From Bacteroidota bacterium (GTDB taxonomy: Bacteria; Bacteroidota; Bacteroidia; NS11-12g; UBA9320), in assembly GCA_947468275.1 (NCBI GenBank), contig CANIKO010000009.1, positions 1 through 64,000 on the forward strand: a stretch of DNA of 64,000 bases. The letters are read 5' to 3'. Below, one piece after another: positions 42,601 to 57,600 of this stretch (positions within the stretch are counted from its first letter, which is position 1; every line of letters begins with the position of its first letter). A program made the position numbers and the translations under genes. The notes beneath the pieces were generated by a model. That model worked only from the letters and a program-made list of their open reading frames with translations, ran no database searches and was not told where the DNA came from.

Positions 42601-45600
42601 TATTTTTCAAGCAGTTTTGATATTTTTCAGCGAACTCTTTTTAACGCTCATAATCATTATTGCTCTGGTAATTTTTAATTATAAACTGCTATTTTTATTA
42701 TTGTTGGTTTTAGTGCCTGTTTGCGCATTGTTGCTTTATTTTAGTCGTAAAAAACTTACACTGATGAGCAAACAAATTATGACCGATAATGTGCAATACC
42801 ATCAATCCATAATGACGCTTATGCACGGGTTATTGGATATTAAACTTTCAGGCCGGTATTTGTATTTTTTCAAAGTATTTAATACAAAGATAGCAGCCTT
42901 ACATAAAACTCAAAAAGCAGTAAATCTTGAAAATAATTTTCCACCTAAGGTATTAGAATTTTCAGCTATATTGGGAATTGCCACACTTTTTTTAGTAACT
43001 TTTTGGAGCAATAACACGACCTCTATGACAAATCTTTTGGCTGCGTTTGCTACAGCCGCTTTTAGATTTATCCCATCGGCCAATCGCATAATAGGAAGCA
43101 TCCAAAATATCAAATTATATAGCGAATACATTGATTTTATTTACAAGATAAACCCTGCTGCAATTACCCCGAAAGATCAAAATATTGTACTTGACGAAAT
43201 AGAATCCATACAGTTAAATAATATTTCATTTTCTTACATCAATCGTCCGGTTTTAAAAGATATCTCCCTTCGATTTAACAATGGAACTATTACAGGAATA
43301 ACAGGTGTTTCAGGCGCGGGCAAATCCACCTTAGTAAATATTATTTCAGGTTTACTAGAACCACAAAATGGAACTATTTATTTAAATGAACAGCCAGTGA
43401 CATCGGCCATTAAAACTGCCCTGCAACATAAGTCGGCCTTTGTGAAACAAGAGCCTTATTTTTTAAATGGAACAATAGCCGAAAATATTGTTTTTGGATA
43501 TGACTCTATACCGAATTTAGATAAGGTAAACCACTGCATTAGATCTGTTAATTTGGATAAATGGGTGGAGCAACAGCCAAACGGTTTGAGTGCTGAAACA
43601 GGGGATCACGGGACAAAATTAAGTGGAGGCCAAAGGCAACGTTTGGCAATTGCCCGGGCACTTTATCGCAAAGCGGCAATACTTATCTTAGATGAACCTT
43701 CAAATTCTTTGGATAGTTTTAATAAACATGAAATTCTTTTGCTTATTAAACGTCTTACTCAACAAAATAAATTGATAACTATTATTGTGACGCACGATAC
43801 AGAGGTTTTACAAATTTGTGATTCAATTTTTGAACTAAATACTTTCTAAATTTTTAAGATAACTCAAGTTAATATTTACACTATTCGACATTTCCTCTAA
43901 TGTTGTGTTCTTAAGCATTTCAAATATATCTTTACGAATATTTTTATATTTATGATGCACCGGGCAGGGATTTGACTTTGAACATTCTTTTAATCCAAGT
44001 ACACATGCCTTATCTTTTAAATTGTCTTCAATAGCTAAGGCTATATCCATCAATTTAATTTTTTTTAAATCATTTACCTTAATCTCAAATCCTCCTTTAG
44101 CCCCTTTAGATGAATTTAAAATTCCATTTTTGGCAAGCATTTGCAATATTTTGGCTGTGAACGCTTCTGGTGAATCTATTTCTGCTGCAATTAACTTGAG
44201 ACTAACTCTATTGTTATTGAGTGATTGTTGAGCTATATAAATGGTTGCTCTAATTCCATATTCACATGCTTTAGAAAAAATCATTTGATTATTTTGAAAT
44301 AAAAAAAGGGTAAAAAAACTGAAAAAATTCTTGCAGTTTATTCATGAAGGTTTCCTCCTGTTTTAGTTTTTACTCCTATTTTTTACAACAAAGTATTTAA
44401 TAAGAATAAAAGCCAGAATTGAAAATGCCAACATTATTCCAATACCCGCGATAAAAAAGGTAGCAAAATAGGGGTGAAGTGTTTCCATCATTTTAGAATA
44501 ACTACTTTGATGTTGGCTCATTTGCCAAATACTTTTTTTAATTCCAGCCATATTTAACGATAGCCAAAATATGACTAAACTAAATTGCAGCAACCAAAAT
44601 GAAATATTGATTTGTTTGGCTATTGATTTTGATTGCTCTCCTTTAAAACCAAAAAACTCAAAACATGCTGCGAATAATATCATACTATTAATACCAATAG
44701 TTGTGCCCATGGCATGGGCCACGGTAATATGGGTGCCATGTGTGTATATATTTATTGCTGGAATTGACATTAGTATGGCTTGTCCCATATTTATAAAAAC
44801 CCATAAATCGGCAGCCATGATAAACTTGTAAGAATAAAGATGATAATATTTTTGAATACTGCTAACACTTTGTTTCCAAGTATAAATAATTCTTATAAAA
44901 AACACCCATTCTGTCATACTAACTGCATAGCCAATAAATCGAATATAATTTGCTGTTGGAAGCGTATAAATATGATGTCCCCAATTGAACATTAAATTTA
45001 CAAGACCAAGAAAAAACATTGCAAAGGCTAATTTACTTCGGCCCACAGTTTTGTTGTTTTCAATTCTATCCATCAAAAAGAAAGCTGTTCCATATAATAT
45101 TTGGTTCCAAGAACCCACTAATGAACCATTAACTTTCCACTGAATGGTCATATCGGTTATGAAATGCTCGCGGAAATAAGGAAATACCCAAAGGTAATTT
45201 TCAATAAAAGTGAACAAAAAGAAAATTATTCCTGTTAGCCACATCCAAATATAAACTGGCCAGTCTTTAATTTTTACAGATATATTAATGAAATTAACTA
45301 ACAATATTATCCAAGCCAAAGCAATAGGTAATGCCCAGATTGGATTAAATTCCCAATATTCACGGCCACCAAAATCATGAATAAAATAAGAATAAAAGAT
45401 ACCAATAATTGCTATTATCCATAGCCCCCACTGTATAATAGTGCTCTTATTCATTAGTGTTTTCTTAGTATACATTTGCAATCCACTGTAAACACAACCT
45501 GTCGCTCCAATAATAATCCAAAATAGAGTAGATGAAACATGTAACGGGCGAAGTGATGTAAAACCAATATTTGTTTTAAGAAACTCAGGCAATAAATAAC

Positions 45601-48600
45601 TTACAGAAGCAAGTATTCCGAAACATAAACCTAAAAGCAGCATTGACAAGGCTGTAATCAAGAATAGGTTACCGATGGTGAGGTTATTTTTTTTCATTTT
45701 GTTCAATCATTCCCGAAGATGTAGTTTTAAAATTTCTAGGATCAGATTTTCCACTGGCATCAACCGATTTAAGAAATTCCACTAAACTACTAATATCTTC
45801 TTCATTTAAATTAAAAGCCTGCATTTGCTTAACACCTGACAATATCATAGTTCTTATTACGATCTCTCCTTTTCGAGGGTTAGAAAAAACATTGGTCAAA
45901 TCTGGCCCCAAATATCCTCCCAAGCCATAAAGTTGATGACAGCTTTGACAATTATTTTTTTGCCAAACTATACGGCCATCAGAAGCCTTTTTAATATCAA
46001 AACTTACATTTCTATTTGCACTTAAAGGAATGGAGTATATTCTAAATGAATACACAAGAAATGAAAAACACAAAAGGATAAATAAATGGCTTGGATTCAC
46101 TTTCATAGCTTGGCAAATTTTGCTTGAAAAAATCTTAAATACTTAGGTTCATAGATCATTTCTAACCCTTTAATGGATTTTCTTTTATCATAAACATGAG
46201 CAGCAGATTCAGCTATAACATCCATGTGAGCTTGAGTATATACCCTCCTTGGTATTGTAAATCTAACTAACTCCAATTTAGGATAATAATTTTCCCCATT
46301 AGCTTTCCTTCCTGCCGATACAATTCCTCGTTCCATGGTTCTAACGCCTGAATCAATGTACATTTCGGCAGCTAGCGTCTGAGCAGGAAACTGATCTTGA
46401 GTAAGGTGAGGTAGAAAGGCTTTAGCATCCACAAATATCCCATGGCCTCCAATAGGTTTCACAATTGGAACACCATATTCCATCATTTTATGTCCTAAGT
46501 ATTCCACTTGGCCCACTCTCGCTTTTTGATGATTATCATCTAAACTTTCGGCTATCCCTACAGCAATGGCTTCCATATCCCGTCCTGCCAAACCGCCATA
46601 GGTGTGCAAACCCTCGTATACCACCACTAAATTTCTAGCCTCTTCAAAAACATCCCATTCGTTCGTGGCCATAAAACCGCCAATATTTACCAAGGCATCT
46701 TTTTTGGCACTCATTGTTGCCCCATCGGTAAGGGAGCAAATTTCAAAAACGATTTCTTTAATGGTTTTCTTCTCATAACCGAATTCACGTTGTTGAATGA
46801 AATAGGCATTTTCTGCTACTCTTGTCATATCGTGTATGATTCGAATATTGTATTTATTTGTATAGGCGCGTAACTCTTTAAGGTTGGCCATGCTCACAGG
46901 TTGGCCACCGGCTAAGTTGACATTTGTCGCTAAACTTACATACGGAATTTTTGCAGCACCATGTTCTTTAACTAGTTTGTCTAATTTATCAATGTCAACA
47001 TTTCCTTTGAAAGGGTGTTCGCTTAAGGGGTCATGGGCTTCATCAATTATAATATCGGCGAAAATACCACCTGCCAATTCTTGATGTAAACGGGTAGTCG
47101 TAAAATACATATTACCAGGAATTATGTCACCTTTCTTAATTAATATCTTGGATAAAATATTTTCGGCAGCCCTTCCCTGGTGGGTTGGAACGATGTATTT
47201 ATACCCGTAATATTTTTGAATTGCGGCTTCCAGCTTGTAATAACTTTTACTACCTGCATACGCTTCATCACCTGTCATAAATGCGCCCCACTGTCTATCA
47301 CTCATGGAGTTAGTGCCACTATCCGTTAGTAAATCAATGTATACATCTTCCGATTTCAATAAAAATGTATTATAACCTGCTTCTTTTATTGCTTTAATTC
47401 GCTGCTGTCTGGTTGTCATTTTTAATAATTCAACCATTTTTATTTTGTAAGGCTCAGCCCATGAACGTTTGATAATTTGATTTTTCATTGTTTAGTGTCT
47501 ATGCTTTTTTAAAGTTTTAAGATAATATTTTGGTTCAAAATTATATTTATTAGAATTATCTAGTTCTGATTAATATCAGTTTCTATCTCGTTATTCCTAT
47601 TTATTTTTCTTTTATTAATATATTTAAAGGATTGATTTACTATTAAATGAGCAACTGACATGAGATTTTTTAATTCTATTATTTCATAATTAGGTGCAAC
47701 ATTTTGATATTTTTCTTTGATTAATAAATCTAGTTTTAACAGTTGCTTGTGCGCTAAAATTAACCCTTCGCTTGTTTTTACAATCCCTGCATAAAGATTC
47801 ATTAGCGCTTTTAGTTCTTTTTTAAGGTTATTGATTTTTGAAAGATTTGCTTTTTTTGCAGGGTACTTCTTGAAAACTAAATGAGGAACTTTATTTACAT
47901 AATCTATTTTGTTGAATATATGTAAATAGGCCTCGTGAGAGAAAACAATGGCCTCTAACAAGGAGTTGGAAGCCAACCTATTGGAACCGTGTAATCCCGT
48001 GTGAGAGCATTCGCCACACGCATACAAATTAACGATGGATGTTTGTGCTTTGGCATTAATAGATATTCCTCCGCATTGATAATGCGCAGCAGGCGCTACG
48101 GGTATTTGGTCTTTGTATAAATCTATGCCATTTTTTTTACAATGGTTATAAATTGAAGGAAAATGTTTCTTAAATTCTTTCATGTCCAAATGCCTACAAT
48201 CTAAGTAAACATTATCCTCATGAGATTTTAACAATTCAAAATAAATAGCTTTAGAAACAATATCACGTGTTGCCAATTCGCCTCTTTCATCATAGTCAAG
48301 CACAAACCGGACGCCATTTTTATTTACCAACCAAGCTCCAAAACCTCGCACAGCTTCAGAAATTAGAAACGATGGATTCGAATTTATTTTATAAAAGGCA
48401 GTTGGGTGAAATTGGACAAATTGCATATCTTTTATTTTAGCTCCAGCCCTTTGTGCTATAGCCACTCCATCGCCGGTGGCAACACTGGGATTAGTAGTTG
48501 TCTGATACACTTGACCTGATCCACCTGTTGCGAGTAGAGTTATTCGAGAGGTAAATATTTTAATGCTATTATCTTGTTGATTTAATACATAGGCCCCATA

Positions 48601-51600
48601 GCATGTATTAATATGTATATTGTTTTGAATGGATTCGGTGGTTATTATATCTAAAGCAAAATGATTGTCTAGTAAGGTAATATTAGAGTATTGACTAATT
48701 TGTAGGATCAATTTTTTTTCAATTTCAAATCCAGTAATATCTTTATGATGCAATATTCTTGCGTGTGAATGACCTCCTTCCAATCCTGTAGAAAATTCAC
48801 CTGATGTTTGCTTGTCAAATTCTACTCCCCAATTAATAAGCTCCTTAAGCCTTGCCGCCGCCTTTTTGACAACCATTCGAACAATTTTTTTATTGCAAAG
48901 TCCTCCACCCGACTTTAGTGTATCATCAATATGCTGTTGGTATGAATCAGTAATCTTATCCAATACTACAGCAATTCCGCCTTGGGCATAACGCGTATTT
49001 GATTCTGTTTTACTTTTTTTAGTTAAGATACAGATAGATAAATCGGGCCGCTCTTTGGCTATTTTAAGCGCAAACGAAAGTCCGGCAATTCCAGACCCAA
49101 TTATCAAGATATCTTTATAAATCATATTAACACGAAAGACTTAACATGCGCTCGAGAGGGAGCAAAGCTTTTCTTCTTATGTTTTCTGGCACAGAAATCT
49201 CTGGAGTTTCATTCTTTAAACATAAATACAGCTTTTCGAGTGTATTCATGCGCATATAAGGACACTCGCTGCAGGCGCAAGTGGTGAATTGCTTTACAGG
49301 TGCAGGTATCAGAATTTTATTAGGAACCTCTTTTTTTATTTGATGTAATATTCCGGCTTCGGTGGCTATTATGAACTCATCATCCATACTATTCTTGATA
49401 TAATTTATCATACTGCTTGTAGAGCCAATATGGTGGGACATCAATAATAGTTGTTCTTCAGATTCAGGATGGGCTACAATTTTAGCCTTCGGATATTTTT
49501 CAAATAACACAATGAGCTTATCAATAGAAAAAGCTTCATGTACGGTGCATGCTCCAGGCCATAATATCATATTTCGACCCGTTTCTTTTATTAAATAATT
49601 ACCCAAATTTTTGTCGGGTGCAAATAAAATGCCTTTGTCTGTAGGTAACGATTCAATTATTTTTTTAGCATTTGAAGAGGTACAAATAATATCGCTTTGT
49701 GCTTTTACTTCAGCCGAACAATTCACATAAGTAATTGCAATATGATTAGGATATTGATTGCGAAAAGCTCTAAATGCTTCCGGTGGACAAGAATCTGCTA
49801 AGGAACAGCCAGCATCTAAGTCAGGTAGTAAAACTTTTTTTGTTGGGTTTAAAATTTTGGCTGTTTCTGCCATAAAATAAACTCCCGCAAAAACTATGAT
49901 ATCAGCCGAAGTTTGGGCCGCTTGAATTGACAAGCCGAGGCTATCACCAACAAAGTCGGCAATATCCTGAATTGCCGGCTCCTGATAATAATGAGCCAAA
50001 ATGATGGCATTTTTTTCTTTCTTAAGTTGATTAATTTGATTTACAAGATCTTGGTTTTCCATTAGATGTTTATGGTAGAAATCTTAGTAAATGTATTTTT
50101 CAGACCATCCCTTGAATCACCAAAAAGCATATCATCAAACGAAAAAGAATCTAGCATATTTTTAAATTCATTGAGCTGATGTGTCATTTGCTCATAAGCA
50201 TCGCTGCCTTTAGAATTTAATTTATGTTCAATGGAATAATAATATTCAATTCCTTTCATTAAGTTATTTTTAAAATTTTGGAAATACGTTACTTTCTTAT
50301 CTGTTAATATGGTTAACTGATCCGCCATTTCCTTTTTTAAATAATCAATGTACAATTGCAATTCATTAATAAAAAGGTTGGATCGGGTTAATGAGTTTAA
50401 AATATTTATTCTGCCATAAATGTGATCTACCATTTGCTTTAATGAGAATACACCTGAAAAATAAGCCAAGTTAGGGCCAGGGCAAACAGTTACAGCACTT
50501 AATTTATGAGACAACTTGGTGTGATTTTTTAGAAGCGCGGCGGCACCTAATCCTTCACAGAGGCAATCTTTTTCAATCACTTTCTCAATTTCCTTTTCCA
50601 AAATTGTTTCATCCGAAATTGTTTCTTTTAATTGTAATATTTTTAATTTTTGATATTCGCGGGAAGCTGTGCAAATGGGTTTATCTGTAAATTCTAAATT
50701 AGAAGATAGAAATTTTTTATAACAAGGACTTCCCGGCCTATCTTTCATAATTCTTTTTAATCTTTGAGCCTCTGATGTAGTGTTTTTAAAATTGTTAAAC
50801 GGAACGCCTAACGGTGAAGCATGGCTCAAGTAATAATCTTCCTTTTTTGCATTCACCAAATTCTCTAATGTATCATTATCAACATTGGTAGCTTCTGGTA
50901 CCATTAAAAATGGACTTCCCCACCCTGTGGAATCCAAATCATAGTAGTCAATCAAAAAATTATTTTCATCAGCTGTACCAATTCCGCCTTGAGCTGTAAT
51001 CTTCAATTCGGGTTTACTAATAAAAGATTGTCTACCTAAAACGTTAAGTGAATTTGAGCAATCGGTATAAAGTTCATCAAACAATTCACTTCGCTTATTT
51101 TTAAAATCCTCGAGGATTGGGCCTAGCGGTATGCCACTCGAAATAAAAGCATGTCCGCCACAATTAATTCCTGATTCAATTCTAAATTCAGATACCCATA
51201 AGCCTTTTTTAGCTAAATATTTTCCTTGTATTAATGCTGAACGATAATCGCTAACCTTTAATATTATTTTTTTCTTAATTATTCCTTCAGTATCTGGATA
51301 AAAGTCTTTAAAAGTTTCGCAATAGGCATATAATCTTGGATTTAAACCTGCCGAAAAAACAATAGAAGATTTTAAGCTGCTATTAGCATAACCCCTTAAT
51401 GCCGCCAAAGCATCGCAATACTCCACCGGTAATTGATTCCCCACTTTATCATAATTGGTCTTATCCAATTTGGTCATAATATTAACGTCAATAGAGCCTG
51501 GAATTATAAATTGTTTCAATTTCTCCTGTAAGATCAGCCTTTCTTTTACATCACTAAAAAGCATTTTTTGGTACATCTTTTTTGAAATAGAATCATCGGG

Positions 51601-54600
51601 AAGCATTTCAAAATACTGATTGATATCTGCGCCAGTATCAAAATTTTCACGTTTTATTTCTTCAATTTGCTTGTTTACTACGAGTTGCATCAAATCTAAA
51701 TACGCAGTAATCCTCTTTGCTCTATGGTCATCATCATCCGAAGAAATTTCTTTGTAATCAAGATTTTCATTTTTACAAATAACTTCCCTCATTTGTTCAA
51801 TTAGTTGATCTTCAATTATTGAAACAACGGATGAAATTCCAAATTTTGCTACTTTAATTGGAGTATCTATTGTAAAAGCAAGACCCATGACCGGTATATG
51901 GAAAGTGTGGGAAATGTTGTTTTTCATAAATTTATTATTATAAGCCTGTAAATATTGTGCAAATATACCTAATGTATTTGATTTCGGACAAAGAACTCTT
52001 TATATATTTAAATAAATATAAATTTATGACGATTGTCATATTTTCCTTCTCATTATCTCTATTAATTTGCATAAAAAAATAAATTATTTATTTATGAAAT
52101 GTACATTTAAGTATCTATTAATCGCAAGTGTTTTGTCAGTTGTAAGCTGCAATTCAAAGACTGAAACAGCAAATGATGAAGCCTCAAGTGCAAGCACAGA
52201 ATCAACGGTTGCCGGTCAGTCTGGTGTTCAGGATGATGTTTCTAATCCTAATGTTGTTCAAGTTGCCGTTGGCAGTAAAGATCATACCACATTGGTTGCC
52301 GCCGTTAAAGCAGCTGAATTGGTAGATGCATTAAGCAATGCAGGACCATTTACAGTTTTTGCTCCAACAAATGCAGCATTCGACAAACTTCCTGCCGGAA
52401 CAGTAGAAAGTTTATTAAAACCAGAAAACAAGGATAAACTCATTGATATTTTACAATATCATGTGTTTGTTGGCGTATTAAATGCTGAAAACTTTAGCGA
52501 TGGCCAAACATTTGGCCAAGTAAATGATGGTAAAATAAAAATTACCATGGTTGACGGAAAACCTGTTATTAACGGCAAAGCCCATATTTTAGCTTCTATA
52601 AAAGCTTCCAACGGAATGATACATGTAATAGACGAAGTGCTATTACCACCAGCGCAATAAGGTACTTTTTTCAGATGTTTTTTTTATTTGAAAAGGCTGT
52701 TTTATAAGACAGCCTTTTTTTGTTGCGCCACTTTAGAATTTTTGGACACAAAGATTTATTAATCTACCTTTGGCACGTTAATTCAAACTTGGTCCTTCCA
52801 ATTAAAATAGGATTAAAAGAAGATAAGAATTAAAGTAAATCATTAAACAGGCAACTTGGAATGGACATAGAGAAAAAAACCAAGGAAGAACTCCAAAACG
52901 AGTTGCTGAAATTACTTCAAGAAAATAATTCATTAAAGGCTTTAATAGAGAAACGTGCATCAGAATTAATACTTGCAAACGAAGAACTTGTTTTTCAAAA
53001 CAGAGAGAAAGAAAAACGAGCAGATGAGTTAGCTATGATTAACAAAGAACTCACATTTCAAAACAACGAGAAAGAAAATAGTGCGGCAGAATTAATCATT
53101 GCTCATAAAGAACTTTTCGACCAAAATGAACAAAAAGAAAAACGAGTAGCAGAATTAGTAACTGCTAACAAAGACCTTGTTTTTCAAAACAGGGAAAAAG
53201 AAAAACTGGCAGATGAATTAATCCTTGCTAACAATGAACTTGTTTTTCAAAACAGAGAGAACGAAAAACGGGCAGATGAGTTAGCTATGATTAACAAAGA
53301 ACTTGCATTTCAAAACAACGAAAAAAAGAATCATGCGGCAGAATTAAACATTGCCTATAAAGAACTTGCCAATCAAAATGAACAAAAAGAAAAACGAGCA
53401 GCAGAATTAGTCATTGCGAACAAAGAGCTTATTTTTCAAAACAGAGAGAAAGAAAAAAGGGCAGATGAGTTAGTCGTTGCAAGCAAAGAACTTACTTTTC
53501 AAAACGACGAGAAAGAGAAGCATGCGGCAGAGTTAATTAATGCACTTAATGAACTTGCCAACCAAAATGAACAAAAAGAAAAACGAGCAGCAGAATTAGG
53601 CAGTGCTAACAAAGAGCTTGTTTTTCAAAACAGGGAGAAAGAAAAACGGATAGATGAGTTAGTCATGACTAACAAGGAACTCGCATTTCAAAATGAGTTA
53701 AATGAAATAAGAGCAATGGATCTCCCAATTACCAATAAAAAACTTCAGCAACTAATACAGTTAAACAAGGACAAAGACAAATTCTTCGCCATCATTACTC
53801 ATGATCTAAAAAGCCCGCTCAATTCAATTGTTGGTCTTAGCTTGCTTCTCATAGATCAAATCAAGGAAAAACAATATGAAAAAATTGAAGAATTTGCTGA
53901 TATCATAATTCAATCGTCAAATAGGGCAACAAATTTACTGATGAACCTTATGGCATGGGCACAATCACAATCTGGTAGAATGGATTATAATCCAGAATAT
54001 CAGGATATTATTCCACTTATCAAAGACGTGACGTTTTTATTAAATGACATCGCAGAACAAAAATCTATCTTAATTACTAATACATTGCCTTCAAGTTTTC
54101 AGGTTTATATGGATAAGGAAATGATTAGCACCATTCTTAGAAATTTGATATCAAATGCTATAAAATTCACTCCATTTGACGGCAAAATTACAATCTCAAC
54201 TGTCGACAAACTAAACCAATTAATTGTTTCAGTAAGTGATACAGGTGTTGGAATTTCAAATGAGAGGATAGACAATCTATTCAAGATTAGTGACGGATAT
54301 TCAACTCCTGGCACACAAAATGAAAAGGGTACAGGATTAGGATTAATTCTCTGTAAAGAATTTATCAATAAAAACCATGGGGAAATATGGGTTGAGAGTC
54401 AAGTTGGAATTGGAACAACATTTTACTTCTCTTTACCATTAAGCCTAGCAAATAGTCAAAATATTGATGAGTTAATAGAGTAAGATTAGAAAAAAAATTA
54501 AATTATTAATGTTGGTCAGAAATAGAGCACAAGACTTAAAAAAAAGCTAATACTCAAAGGGAAGATTTCGGTAAATCGTTGCACAAAAAAACAGAAAATT

Positions 54601-57600
54601 GAAATGAACATAAACTTAGAATATGCATCGAGAAACTCCAACCCAACAGTTATCTGCAAACCTAAACCAACAATTTTCAAAACAATACAAAATCATGAAT
54701 AAATCCTGGACCGATCGCTGGAATGAAAGATATAGTCAGGATGAATTTGCGTATGGACAATCCCCAAATAGCTATTTAAAAAAACAAATAGAAAAATTAC
54801 TCGTCGGAAAAATACTTTTTGCCGCAGAAGGAGAAGGCCGAAATGCTGTCTTTGCAGCAAAAATGGGTTGGGAAGTTTCTGCATTTGACATAAGTGCAGA
54901 AGGAAAAAAGAAAGCGCAAAAACTGGCTGAAACCAATAAGGTGATTATAAATTATGAAGTGGGCGAACTGCAAACCTTAAATTATAAACCGGAACAATTT
55001 GATGCCATTGCCTTAATTTATGCTCACTTTCCGGCTGACATAAAATCACATTTACACAAAACCCTCAACACATATTTGCGAAAGGGTGGAATAGTAATTT
55101 TTGAGGCTTTTAGTAAAAAACATCTAGATTATATAGCCAAAAACGAAAATGTCGGCGGGCCAAAAGAATTAGATATGCTATTTTCCATTGAGGAGATACA
55201 ATCAGATTTTCCCAATTATGAAATCATTGAATTAGCAGAAAAAGAAGTTGAATTGAGCGAGGGTTTGTTTCACAATGGAACAGGCTCAGTTATACGATTT
55301 GTAGGGCGAAAAAAGTAAAAGAGCCCAAAATAAACCCTACTTCTACAAATCCTTCCTTCTAAATTTCCTCAGTGAAATGATAAACGGAACGGCCACCCAA
55401 AGCAGCAAAATGGTAAAAGCAGCAATAATACCTACTTGATTACCAAAAAAATCTTTAAAAATAGCGCCTGTATAGCCCATCATGGCCGATACATCCAAAT
55501 GCAAAAGGATTAATATTCGCGCTAAGTCAATGGGATTGAATGCAGTTACTACTACCATTATTTTTTCTATAGGGTAATCGGCAAACTGGAAGGACATAAA
55601 AAGTATTAACCCATCAAAAAGCAAAGCGAAAAACATCCAAAGCAAAATGGCTATACCAATTCCTTTAGCTTTGTCGCGGGTGGCTATTGAACTTAAAAAA
55701 GCAATAGCTACAAAAACCACTGTAATGAAAATTCCCACCAAAAGCATCATACCTCCAATATCTAGTGGGGCATAAACTAGGATAGGAATGCCGGCTCCAA
55801 TTAAAAAAGCAAGGAGCAGTGAAATGGATAACCCAAAAAATAGACTTAACCATATCTTACTTCTCCTAATGGGTTGGCTAAGCAACAATTCTATAAATTC
55901 GGAACTATTATAAATATAAATGGTTGAAAAAATTACCGAAACCAAAGGAACCGTTAATAAAACAACATTCAATAAGGTTAATAAACCTTTGGTGCTATTA
56001 TCCTCTAGGCTAAATACGCCCCAAGAAAGTACGGCCAAAATAAGAGTATAAACCAATATAATTTTATTCTTGAGAATATCCAATACAATAAACTTTCCTA
56101 TCCTGTTCATGTTTAGTTATTGTTTTTTAAAATATGTGCAATAGCCTTTGAAATTTTTTCCTCACCTGTCGATGTTTTTAATTCGTCAACGGTTTTATGA
56201 AACTTCACATTTCCATCTTGCATAAAAATAATTTGGGTCACCAAATCATCCAGTTCACTTAATAAATGCGAGGTTATGAGTATTAGTTTGCCTTTCTTTT
56301 TTTCTGCTATTATTTTCTCTTTTAAAATTTCAGAAGCCAATGGGTCAAGACCAGCCGTAGGTTCATCTAGTATAAGCACCTCTGGATTAAACAAAAATGC
56401 AAGTGTTGCACTTACCTTTTGGGTGGTTCCTCCCGACAAGGTTCTCATTTTTTTAAAAAGTATATCTTTAAGTTGAAACTGATAGAATAAATCGTCATCC
56501 AACTGCATATCCGTCTTCCGGATTTCCTTTATCATATCCAAAATCTGACCTATGGACATGTTATCTGGATAACGGCCTATCTGGGGCATATAACCAATGT
56601 ATTTTCGATATTCGTAGGTATCTTCAATCAAGATATCCTTATATTTAATGGTTCCTTCCGTGGGGATAACCATACCTAAAATACATTTTATAAGTGTTGT
56701 TTTTCCACAACCGTTTGGACCAATTAAGGCAATACATTCTCCTTGGTTACAACTAAGACTTACATTATTAAGAACTTTAAGTTTTGAGAAATGTTTGGAT
56801 AGATTATTTATTTCAATCATAAACCTAGCGAGTGCATCAAAGGTGTATTATCAACAAAATTATCAGGGGTTAAGCTTGGAATCATTTTTTCTGATTTATC
56901 GAGCAAGGATACCATAAAACTTCTAAATAATAACATGGCGGGAGGATTATTTTCAACTATTACTGAAAACAAACTCAGAGGGTGATAGGGCACATCGCCA
57001 ATATGATTTCTGTCTAAGTCGTATCCCTCGTACTTATCCCAATAGTTTCCATTAAAGGTGTTTAGCACCAATGAACCATTGGTACTTATGTCAAAAGTAT
57101 TTCCTATAAAATTGTTAGCAGTAACTTCATTATCCATGCAGCTCGCCTGTATTTTCATTCCCCAACCATTAGATTCAAAAACATTTCTTTCAACTTTAAT
57201 TCTGCTAGTTCCTTCCATGTGAATGGCCGAAGTGTTTTTAATAAAATGATTTCCAAAAATATAACTATCCGATATTTCTTTAAGGAACAACCCATAGGCA
57301 GCATCTCCCCAATTTTCTTCAAAAGTATTGTTAATCATTTTAACATTTTTTGTGAACATTACTGAAACCCCTGCACCATTATTTTTAAATACATTGGTAA
57401 TGTAGGAATCATTATTAGAAAACATAAAGTGTAAACCATACCGAATATTTCCAGTTGAAATATTGCGCCAAATAATTGAATTGGTTACAAATTCAAAATA
57501 AATTCCATCTCTATGCCCTGAGATTTTATTTGCAATTATTTGCAAACTATCACTTTTCCAACAATGGATTCCATTTCCTATTTGTTGTTCTTCAATACCA